Position numbers and translations under genes: made by a program
The notes under the pieces: generated by a model
The model's database searches: none
Told to the model about the DNA's origin: nothing
What the model saw: the letters and a program-made list of their open reading frames with translations, nothing else
Assembly: GCA_964572225.1 (NCBI GenBank)
Contig: CAZNFR010000010.1
Span: forward strand, 1-62,274
Length of the DNA stretch: 62,274 nt
Direction: 5' to 3'
DNA from: CAZNFR01 sp964572225
GTDB taxonomy: Bacteria > Bacteroidota > Bacteroidia > Bacteroidales > GCA-2748055
Shown: positions 26,801 to 32,641 of the stretch, in pieces
Numbering within the stretch: position 1 is the first letter of the stretch
Layout of the letters: each line of letters opens with the position of its first letter

Positions 26801-29137
26801 TTCACCGTCGAATCGGCCGTTACACCAAAGATTATTACCCTCGACCAATCGGCATATTGTCAGAATGAACCCGCCTTTGACCTTGAAGGGGATATTGCTT
26901 CTGCGATTTTTGCAGGCCCCGGGGTAAGTGGAAATGTAAATGATGGTTTTGTGTTTACTCCTGCCGATGCCTTCATTGGAAATAACACCATCACCTACAC
27001 CAATACCACAGCCAACGGATGTTCCAGCTCTGTTTCGAAAACGGTAAGAATCAATTATGTTCCTGAGATAGAGTTCCAGGTGAGTGGATTGTGCGTGAGC
27101 AGCAGCGATACAATATTCTTTGATAATACAACCATAAATCAATATACCATTGCGGAGTGGTCCTGGGAATTTGGTGACATCAATAGTGGCTCCCAAAATT
27201 TCGCTTCTACCGTAGATGCATATCACGTGTATACCCGGCCAGGAGTCCGTACCATAACTCTGGAAGGAACTACTGCACAGGGTTGTACCGATATTGCAGA
27301 AAAAGTTATTGAATTCGGAGATAAACCCACCGGAACCATAAGCTGGGATAACGAATGTTTTGTTGAAGGTGATTCCATTCTTTTCGTAAATGAAACATTC
27401 AGTGAAAATGAAATTACCAGCTACAACTGGAGTTTCCTTAAAGGCAATGATCAGATTGGAAGCAAGAATGGAAACGATTCGGTTTATTTCACATTCGATA
27501 ATCTGGATAATTATAAGGTAGAAGTTTTTGTGGAAACCGAAATCGGATGTTCGAATGTGTTTGAACGGGAAATTGTCCTCAAACCAACCATTCTGCTGGC
27601 CGATGAAGGAGGATACTTTGAAAACTTTGAATCCGGAGCCGGCAGATGGTCGGTAGATCAGTCTGCAGAATCGGAAAACATTAGCTGGAGGTATGGAGAT
27701 TTCAATTTTGAAGGATATGGTGGTGAACCTACCCAGGCATGGTATACCGATCTTCCTGGAACTGTAAAGGATGAACAGTCCTGGGTGATATCACCATGCT
27801 TTGATTTCCGGGGTGTGGAAAGGCCTGTAATATCGCTGGACATCTTCAGGAGTCTCCAAACCGATTGGGAAGGGGTGGTGATGCAATATTCCGTGGATAA
27901 TGGTGAAAACTGGCAGAACCTGGGTTCGATCAACGAGGGAATTGAGTGGTTTAATTCATTTGAGATCACTCAACAGCCTGGCGGACAGGATATAGGTTGG
28001 ACAGGCTACCAGCAGGCGGATACTTTCAAAAACGCCAAACGGTACGCAGATCAGTTGATCGGGTACCCGAATGTACGTCTTCGTCTGATCTTCGGATCGG
28101 ATAATACACAATATCAGTTGAGAGAAGGGTTTGCATTTGATAATTTCTCCATAGGAACCCGAACCCGACAGGTATTGCTCGAACATTTCACCAATACTTC
28201 AGAAACCAGTGTAAGAGTTCCAGATGGCCATGTGAATTTTTTGTACAACAGAAATTTCCGAGATGCGGTAAAATTAGAGTACCATACTGCGTTTCCTGGT
28301 CCGGATCCATTCTATGCATTGAGTGAGTTTATCAGTGATGCCCGTAGCCTCTATTATGGGATCAATTCTGTACCCTATACTCTACTTGACGGTGGATTTA
28401 AAGGAAGCCTGGTATACGATGATCCGATTTCCATCGCAGGAATGGATGACAACGATGTTCTCCTGCTTGCCCTGGAGGATCCGGTTTTCCGGATCGACGT
28501 GGATGCCAGTATTTCCGGTCAACAGTATATCGTTAATGTTGACGTTGAAGCACTTAGAGACCTGGGGTCCGAGGAAAGAATTCTTCATGTTGTGATATTC
28601 GAGAAACTTTTGGAAGGAGTATCAACCCTAAACGGTCAGTCCAATTTCCTTAACGTGGTGAGGGATATGTTGCCAAATGCAGCCGGAACCGCCAGCTTTA
28701 AGTCATGGCAGGAGGGAGAGTCCGAACAGTATCAGTTTGTTTGGGATATTGCCGATGTGGAGGATGTACAAAATCTAAGAGTAACCGCATTCATTCAAAA
28801 CGATAATACTTTTGAAGTTTATCAGGTTGCCACCAACGATCAAACCAATTTGAACACCTCTTCGGATAACAGAATAGCTGTACCGGTAGAACTCACCATT
28901 TATCCGGTACCCTCAAATGCTGAAGTAAACCTTTATCTCTCAGGCTTTGAGTCAGGCTCTTATAAACTGGAAATCTATGATAAACTTGGAAGAATGATTC
29001 ACAATGAATCCTGGGAAAGCTATGAGGCTCTGAAAACATTTGAATCCCAAAGGTTTACACGTGGTGTTTATTTTGTAAGACTGGTCGACGATTATGGAAG
29101 GGTAAGGGCAATTAAGAAGATGGTGATAATACGCTAA
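20843..29137 (+). CDS. Giant T9SS-exported surface protein with ten alternating adhesin-like repeats
   Basis: The 2764-residue protein starts at GTG 20843 with a signal peptide (residues 1-30). Residues about 31-1312 hold ten tandem ~128-residue beta-rich repeats with the core 'IRxGGxTIxLTxxxDxW'. These alternate between two subtypes, giving a period of about 778 bp. Three Ig-like units with 'VYxIGDxIxVTI' follow (about 1410-1740), then Cys-containing Ig/PKD regions (to about 2230, e.g. 'WSWEFGD'). After these come a MAM-like segment ('YFENFESGAGRWSVDQ', about 2255-2440), an Omp28-like segment ('VLLEHFTNTSETS', about 2442-2660) and a T9SS type A tail ('LTIYPVPSNAEVNLYL ... GVYFVRL', last ~85 residues). 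This is an adhesin-like surface protein. The 141-nt gap leaves co-transcription with the upstream genes unsure. Confidence 0.9.
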   Translation: MKTRIRRSILRQIVIIGAGLMLYSGLSGQSASLGGTLSVNNTEGDVRTGGQTIVISILGDFWDGDVGDPGPETDALLNGFSGDGDWASIRALLSDANVVRNNFATVTITLPALPGYNIFNNETLKLTIGGAALTSGNPLAAGNDLTILADPVLGFNSNTLVTGSTQESNIRTGGRILDVKVRNDVWVAAIGNNNATTNAFLDGITGTQNWSVVRAALNSTHVTRQNDTVVRVNLPAVTGYYLEADESVSVNIPGSALLNTGNPVVSTPDIAISNEAVSITVDGSVSPGATEGEVRTGGETIDLTIKGDVWADDVGTNVTVTNGIIKGITGSTSWNTNVRDALTTLNVQRISDTQVRITLPAAASYDISVIDNITVTVTAAAIKFLTSGSVVADNGFTISPSAATVSVSGNIQSGANDQESSIRAGGSTIILTVSEDSWVAGIGENTVQNQQLINGISGNQIWNTIVRPLILGADRGAANISVSGDIVTISVPAIPSYYLETNESLSITVPAVALVNSALGINAIPSLTILNEDVSLAVSGTVTQLPQKSEEDIRSGGETLVLTLTGDQWSDDIASNSVTANNLFAGITGSQGTWDATIQPALDVSDIVRNSSTIITINLPAVASYDISSVENIAISAASSVLKYTSSGQIGGNPTFSIAPIGASVSVSGNIQSGLNNTESDIRSGGSTIILTVSEDSWVGTLGSDNAVTSSLINGINGGTTWNTNVINAILGPDNGASNVSVSGSTVTVTIPAVPDYYLNGNDIVTITVPSAALQSTTTSVVASPTLTIQNEGVSMTVSGTLTGLTTEEDIRNGGRTMILNLTGDEWPDNIASSTTVSDILFAGISGDGIEWNSKVRDNLTTTHIVRNNDTRVTITLPATAGYDISSTETVQAVAASGALKYSNTGSVTGNLSVQITPLGGSVSVSGNIQSGEFNTESKIREGGATILLTVSEDSWVSGLGNNNALTAELVNGITGSSRWNSSVISAILGSDNGAANVGVSGNVVTINIPVVNDYFINSNDVISISVPASALNSSTSPVTASPSLTIQNEPVSLALTGTLVSLPTETEQDIRDGGETMILTLSGDEWATGVESNTTLANALINGINGSGTAWNSVVKPLLNASHITRNSNVRLTITLPAAPGYEIDVAESITVSATASTLRYLTTGSVTGAPAMNIVPLGASIEVTGTIQSGTFNTEEKIREGGGTIILTVSEDTWVSSVGNNNSVTAALINGISGSSEWNTKVVPAILGTTNGAVNVDRSGNIVTITVPAVPGYNISSVDNVTILVPNVCLTNTSSGSVAAFPTLAISPAAGKAFINDPGLIESTLNGSTLQFTLQDETFLNATLASSNFSHNGPPSITISSVNYVSPIQASLTLGFSGDIDSDLNDFRVTVDANELSGTTNLTSNAISIQAELEPRITDVDIPDGVYSIGEELTVLITVVNDQGDTYSYNSGTVAGNPLARLERQSSTLYYGYFTVQEGQTDYDAGDLIPVSNLVLRNGSLIGDPFSGSISGQVAIDGSKPKVTSLQVFGASKKIGDDIDILVFANGDNYTAITPTSVNGIPISAPNVNLITLGNNAYILRYTVAEGDDDVSEGNLTAQIVMRDPSGNESDLFNTVNTNYITIDANSPMISFITVRDSVYTIGDVIQVTIQTDGSNYSFNSETFVNGIPFTSTYLTGSYIGSNQYRLSYTVRATDPEIETGEIEVTVRMSDPAGNISAPYNEVESNSLALYTTLPTATLFGTQEICARDSARLIVNLTGRAPWTFYLFDGNTTREFTDIFASPYEFFVKPATTRSYRVDSILDFNGIKNSGAGNVTVTVNPVIDVEIINLNTSYSVEDDPIVLQANVTGGTFSGPGVITATSTFDPGIADTLNSPHSIVYTYITNKGCVSYDTAIVFVLGAEGDIFIPKQVFCNYDPVFEVIASNTADAIGSFRLLNEDEQEVVGLSDSLNNKAGIDPSLLDPGFYIVDYTYEDDGTTLNLKDYFTVESAVTPKIITLDQSAYCQNEPAFDLEGDIASAIFAGPGVSGNVNDGFVFTPADAFIGNNTITYTNTTANGCSSSVSKTVRINYVPEIEFQVSGLCVSSSDTIFFDNTTINQYTIAEWSWEFGDINSGSQNFASTVDAYHVYTRPGVRTITLEGTTAQGCTDIAEKVIEFGDKPTGTISWDNECFVEGDSILFVNETFSENEITSYNWSFLKGNDQIGSKNGNDSVYFTFDNLDNYKVEVFVETEIGCSNVFEREIVLKPTILLADEGGYFENFESGAGRWSVDQSAESENISWRYGDFNFEGYGGEPTQAWYTDLPGTVKDEQSWVISPCFDFRGVERPVISLDIFRSLQTDWEGVVMQYSVDNGENWQNLGSINEGIEWFNSFEITQQPGGQDIGWTGYQQADTFKNAKRYADQLIGYPNVRLRLIFGSDNTQYQLREGFAFDNFSIGTRTRQVLLEHFTNTSETSVRVPDGHVNFLYNRNFRDAVKLEYHTAFPGPDPFYALSEFISDARSLYYGINSVPYTLLDGGFKGSLVYDDPISIAGMDDNDVLLLALEDPVFRIDVDASISGQQYIVNVDVEALRDLGSEERILHVVIFEKLLEGVSTLNGQSNFLNVVRDMLPNAAGTASFKSWQEGESEQYQFVWDIADVEDVQNLRVTAFIQNDNTFEVYQVATNDQTNLNTSSDNRIAVPVELTIYPVPSNAEVNLYLSGFESGSYKLEIYDKLGRMIHNESWESYEALKTFESQRFTRGVYFVRLVDDYGRVRAIKKMVIIR
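20933..24780 (+). repeat. Coding tandem array: ten ~385-bp units in alternating A/B pairs
   Basis: Within the giant gene, unit starts of the B subtype ('SVSGNIQSG' class) fall near 22047, 22829, 23602 and 24380, a period of 773-782 bp. Between each pair lies an A subtype ('SGTVT...EEDIRSGGETL' class). B units share 'TIILTVSEDSWV' and 'LINGI'. A units share 'LTGDEW' and 'PAAxxYDIS'. Units 1 and 2 are more diverged. Boundaries are approximate. Confidence 0.85.
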
Positions 29138-29166
29138 ACGTCCAATCTTTTAAAAAAGTATGCATT

Positions 29167-30399
29167 TTAATTCAGGGTTGTGGAACCAGAAGCAATTTTT
29201 GCAGCGAATTGCTTTCCAAATTCCCTGAATTTATCCCCTTTTCCATCACTAGGGTAGAATTTCTCTGAAAGTCCTTCAAGAGCTACGTTTAGTTTTAGGT
29301 TTTTAAGATGATTTTCGATCAGTCCAACAGCTTCCCCGCTCCAACCATAGGATCCAAAAGCAGCAGCAAGTTTTCCTTTGTCCCGGATCGGATTGATTAC
29401 AGAGAAAAGCCTGTAGACAGGAAGGAGGGTGTTTTGATTTATGGTTGGGGAACCTATGATAATGGCATCCGCTCTTACGATTGCCTCTTCCAGATCCCCT
29501 AAAGAAATAGTCTCAATATCCTTCATTTCAACCTGATAATCCCCCGTTTCCAAAATACCATCTCTAATCTGGGCGGCCATTTCAGCTGTGTAACCATAAG
29601 CAGAAATATAGGCTATCAGGATACGGTTATTTTTTAATTGTGTATTTGCAAGATAATCACGTGCATATTCCTCTGAAAGCATGAGGTATTTTTTCCAGTC
29701 TGATCTCAGTACAGGTCCGTGTCCTGTGGCTATCATGCTGATATCCAAATCTCTTATCTTTTCAATGGCTTTTAGCATAAACTTGCTGAAAGGACGCAGA
29801 ATTACATTGAAGTAGTAAGTGAATGCTTCGTCAAAATCTCCTGCTTCATCATCAAAAAGGTGATCAGGGCAATAGTGTGCCCCAAAGCTATCACAGGTAA
29901 ACAGAATCTTATCTTCTTCAAGATAGGTGTAAATGGTATCGGGCCAGTGAAGGTTAGGAGCCCCGATAAATCTGAGGGTTTTATTGCCAAGGTCCAGAGA
30001 ATCACCATCTTTTACCTTGATCGATTTGAAAGGTTTGCCGACAATTTCAGAAAGATAGTTGAGCGCCTGACCGCTGCCCACCACAGTTGCCTGAGGAGCC
30101 AGCTCAAGAAGTGCACTCACATTTCCGCTATGGTCCGGCTCAGTATGGTTGCATATAATGTATTCGATTTCAGTAAGATCGGTTATAGACCTGAGTTTAT
30201 CGAAATAAATATCCCTGAATCCTGATTTTACCGTTTCGACGACAGCTTTTTTTTCTGCGTTAATAAAATAGGAATTGTAAGTGGTGCCATGCTTGGTCTC
30301 CATTACAATATCGAAGGTCACGATATCGCGATCCAGAACCCCTACCCATTGAACGTCTTTACTCAGTTGTATAACTTTTCTGTCTATCATATTTTCCAT
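29167..30399 (-). CDS. FprA-type flavodiiron protein
   Basis: A cytosolic flavodiiron protein that reduces O2 and/or NO in anaerobes. The 410-residue protein has an N-terminal metallo-beta-lactamase-fold diiron domain with H85-x-E87-x-D89-H90 in 'HTEPDHSG', 'HWPDTIYTYL', 'CDSFGAHY' and 'ATGHGP'. A C-terminal flavodoxin domain begins at 'ILIAYISAYGYTAEMA' with the FMN loop 'SPTINQNTLLP'. There is no rubredoxin fusion. The start could be either of two ATGs three codons apart (30399 or 30390); promoter spacing fits both. It implies exposure to low oxygen or nitrosative stress. Confidence 0.93.
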   Translation of the reverse strand: MENMIDRKVIQLSKDVQWVGVLDRDIVTFDIVMETKHGTTYNSYFINAEKKAVVETVKSGFRDIYFDKLRSITDLTEIEYIICNHTEPDHSGNVSALLELAPQATVVGSGQALNYLSEIVGKPFKSIKVKDGDSLDLGNKTLRFIGAPNLHWPDTIYTYLEEDKILFTCDSFGAHYCPDHLFDDEAGDFDEAFTYYFNVILRPFSKFMLKAIEKIRDLDISMIATGHGPVLRSDWKKYLMLSEEYARDYLANTQLKNNRILIAYISAYGYTAEMAAQIRDGILETGDYQVEMKDIETISLGDLEEAIVRADAIIIGSPTINQNTLLPVYRLFSVINPIRDKGKLAAAFGSYGWSGEAVGLIENHLKNLKLNVALEGLSEKFYPSDGKGDKFREFGKQFAAKIASGSTTLN

Positions 30400-30411
30400 T
30401 TTTATGAGCTA

Positions 30412-30441
30412 CAAAATTAGAAATAATGATCCATCTGACAA
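30412..30441 (-). promoter_or_regulatory. Promoter of the flavodiiron gene
   Basis: On the minus strand TTG (30441-30439), a 19-bp spacer and TAATTTTG (30419-30412) match the Bacteroidota consensus. The predicted start site gives a leader of only a few nucleotides. The -33 box overlaps the upstream gene's terminator. Confidence 0.65.
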
Positions 30442-30471
30442 CAAAAAAACCGCCTCCCAAAGGAAGGCGGT
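30442..30471 (-). terminator. Rho-independent terminator of the small secreted protein gene
   Basis: Minus-strand stem ACCGCCT...AGGCGGT (30449-30471) is followed by eight T residues (30449-30442). It lies about 20 nt after the stop codon at 30493. Confidence 0.9.
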
Positions 30472-30492
30472 CAAAAACAAACGCATTAATCA

Positions 30493-30711
30493 TTACTTTT
30501 TGTCTTTATCCCCACAAGATTTTTGTTTCTTTTCGGCGCATGTGCTGGAGCAATCTGATTTTTTATCCGATTTTTTAGCTTTATCCGCTTTTTTTTCTGC
30601 TTGTTCTTTTTTAGGTTCTTCATCGATTACAGTGCTGCTGTTAGCATAAACCGGTACTGAAAGAGCCGCCACAAAAGCGATCATTGCGATAAAAGAAAGA
30701 ATTTTTTTCAT
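30493..30711 (-). CDS. Small secreted Lys-rich protein with three cysteines
   Basis: A 72-residue protein with a clear Sec signal peptide (residues 1-23, ending VYANS). The mature chain of about 48 residues is extremely charged (KKEQAEKKADKAKKSDKKSD) and ends with a short Cys segment, C54-x3-C58-x7-C66. A strong terminator and a TATATTTG box upstream support a real monocistronic gene. I do not recognise the family. The charge pattern and Cys tail could bind metal or polyanions, but nothing shows this. Confidence 0.75.
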   Translation of the reverse strand: MKKILSFIAMIAFVAALSVPVYANSSTVIDEEPKKEQAEKKADKAKKSDKKSDCSSTCAEKKQKSCGDKDKK

Positions 30712-30739
30712 GTTTAGAGTTTTAAGTGATTCTTTAGTT

Positions 30740-30747
30740 CAAATATA
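30740..30747 (-). promoter_or_regulatory. -7 box of the small secreted protein gene
   Basis: Minus-strand TATATTTG is an exact TAnnTTTG match 29 nt before the start codon. No good -33 TTTG is seen. Confidence 0.55.
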
Positions 30748-30801
30748 CGCGCACTCGAAGCTTTAGTTTGTTAACCCGCTGTTAAAAGGGAAGGTTCCAG
30801 G

Positions 30802-31458
30802 TTATTTTAACATGGCTATAACATCCTGCTTGCCCTTGACTCTGTCTCCCTTTTTTACTACTGGTCTGTAGCTAAGGGGCATAAGAACATCTACCCTTGA
30901 ACCAAAACGGATAAATCCCATTTCCTGATTAAGGGTACATGAATTTCCGATCCGGGCATAATTGATGATCCTTCGGGCAACTGCACCGGCAATTTGTTTT
31001 ATTATAAGGTTTGTTCCGTTGTGAATTTCCAGAACTGTAACGTGCTGTTCATTTAGTTGTGAAGACTTTGGTACCCTGGCAACGAAATATTTACCTGGAA
31101 AATGCTTCGAGTGTAAAACCTTTCCTGACTGTGGATACCAGTTAATATGTACATCCCAGACAGACATGAATATGGATATCTGTAACATTCTTTGATTTAA
31201 AAAGCTTGTTTCATCAACTTCTTCAATCACAACTACTTTTCCATCGGCTGGGGAAATAATATCTGAAATTCGACCCGGAGATTTTCTTACCGGAACCCTA
31301 AAAAACCTGGCAAGAAAAATCAGGATCAGGGTTAAGAAGAGAGTGAGGATTATCAAGGTAAATAAAGAGCTCAAAAGGAATAATCCTCCCGTGATCAGAA
31401 TGGTGGAAAGGATTAAAAACCCATAAAATATTTTTTTGCCTTCCCTATGTATTTTCAT
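30802..31458 (-). CDS. psd: Phosphatidylserine decarboxylase family protein
   Basis: Membrane-associated pyruvoyl enzyme that makes phosphatidylethanolamine. The 218-residue protein has an N-terminal TM hairpin (about residues 12-50), 'SPADGKVVVIEEV', 'MSVWDVHINWYP' and the self-cleavage site Gly-Ser in 'GFIRFGSRVDVLMP'. This is the short prokaryotic type. Family homologues start 'MKIHREG', so I use the ATG at 31458 rather than the one 13 codons upstream. It lies 168 nt behind cdsA, consistent with the conserved ftsH-cdsA-psd order. Confidence 0.92.
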   Translation of the reverse strand: MKIHREGKKIFYGFLILSTILITGGLFLLSSLFTLIILTLFLTLILIFLARFFRVPVRKSPGRISDIISPADGKVVVIEEVDETSFLNQRMLQISIFMSVWDVHINWYPQSGKVLHSKHFPGKYFVARVPKSSQLNEQHVTVLEIHNGTNLIIKQIAGAVARRIINYARIGNSCTLNQEMGFIRFGSRVDVLMPLSYRPVVKKGDRVKGKQDVIAMLK

Positions 31459-31626
31459 CAATTGAATTTTATAAATGAATGGTAGATCTTGTTTCACACT
31501 TTTTCCGAAATAAATGATTTATGCAGGTTCCTTCTGGCATTTCTCTCTGAATCAACTTTTAAGAACGGAAGCTTTGCTTATGTTTGAGAATGGTATGGAC
31601 CTCCTCAAACTTCGCACGAAAATTTA

Positions 31627-32436
31627 TCAGTTTAGAATATACAAAAATACAAAGATGATCGGAGTGGCAAAGAAAAGAGAATCGAAACGATCCAGAATGC
31701 CCCCATGCCCCGGTATGAGGCTTCCTGAGTCTTTTACTCCGGCTATTCGTTTTAGAGCCGATTCGAACATATCACCCAGTGTTGCGCTCAGGATGATAAG
31801 AAATGAAAAGAAAAGCCAGGGAATCTCCTCATTAAGAAATGGTAAGTCTCTCAGAAGCCATACCAGAAATAGTGTGAGAATAATTCCTCCTCCAAAACCT
31901 TCCCAGCTCTTTGAAGGGGAGATGTGGGCTGCCATTTTTGTTCTGCCAGCCAGTTTTCCGCTTAAGTATGCAAGGCTGTCGTATGTCCAGATAATTGCAA
32001 ATATGGAACTCAGAATTACTGGATCATAGGAACCATAGTTCCAGGCAATAAATAATATCAGGACCAAAGGAAGAGCAATGTATACAACTCCGGTAAGGGT
32101 GGTTGCCAGAGTCTGAAGAAGGCTTCGGGGAGAATAGAATACAATTCCTATGGCAGCCAGCACAAAAATAAGCAAATTTAGGGTGAGGTATTTATAAGGG
32201 ATCACTCCGGCAATAACATAAAAATTGAAGATCAGAAAAGCCAGTGAAACCAGGATCCCTAAAAATTTTAAGGGATGGTATCCGGATTTATAGCAAAGAT
32301 TATAGAATTCATTTAGTCCCAGGACAAGAATTAACGAAAGGAGAAAAAGTAGAGAAAGGGGATGGACCCAGATGGCTCCTATCACGATACCAACAAAGGA
32401 AATTCCGCTGGCTGTTCTAATTAGCAGTTCTTTCAA
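31627..32436 (-). CDS. cdsA: Phosphatidate cytidylyltransferase
   Basis: Makes CDP-diacylglycerol from phosphatidate and CTP at the inner membrane. The 269-residue protein has about eight TM helices. It carries the cytoplasmic signatures 'SPSKSWEGFGGG' and the CDS motif 'GDMFESALKRIAGVKDSGSLIPGHGGILDRFDS' (S-x3-K-R-x4-K-D-x5-P-G-H-G-G-x3-R-D variant). Its start codon overlaps the end of the DUF2007 gene by 4 nt. psd is downstream, so the two steps toward phosphatidylethanolamine are linked. Confidence 0.95.
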   Translation of the reverse strand: MKELLIRTASGISFVGIVIGAIWVHPLSLLFLLSLILVLGLNEFYNLCYKSGYHPLKFLGILVSLAFLIFNFYVIAGVIPYKYLTLNLLIFVLAAIGIVFYSPRSLLQTLATTLTGVVYIALPLVLILFIAWNYGSYDPVILSSIFAIIWTYDSLAYLSGKLAGRTKMAAHISPSKSWEGFGGGIILTLFLVWLLRDLPFLNEEIPWLFFSFLIILSATLGDMFESALKRIAGVKDSGSLIPGHGGILDRFDSLFFATPIIFVFLYILN

Positions 32437-32633
32437 AATTCCATTTTACTGATGAGGGATTTTGCCCTTATCACATCATCCCTGGTAACATAAAAATCAA
32501 TTTCCCCGAAATGATATAGAGAATCCCTCTTATTGATATAAAAAGCGGGTATCTCATTATCCCAAAGCATATTTTTGACAATCTCGGCAATGTGTATCTT
32601 CTCGGTGGAAAATACCAGAACCCTTTCTTCCAT
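32433..32633 (-). CDS. DUF2007 domain protein
   Basis: A 66-residue protein matching the DUF2007 ('putative signal-transducing protein') fold: 'VLVFSTEKIHIAEIVKNMLWDNEIPAFYINK' followed by 'IDFYVTRDDVIRAKSLI'. The pattern is a compact ferredoxin-like domain, distantly related to PII-like folds. No ligand residues are known. It sits between ftsH (8-nt gap) and cdsA (4-nt overlap), a position conserved in this phylum. That suggests a role tied to membrane protein or lipid control, by inference only. Confidence 0.88.
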   Translation of the reverse strand: MEERVLVFSTEKIHIAEIVKNMLWDNEIPAFYINKRDSLYHFGEIDFYVTRDDVIRAKSLISKMEF

Positions 32634-32641
32634 TTTAGAGG

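Noticed and set aside
31514..32029. 171-residue plus-strand open frame over cdsA
   Set aside because: It is the antisense shadow of the well-supported cdsA gene.
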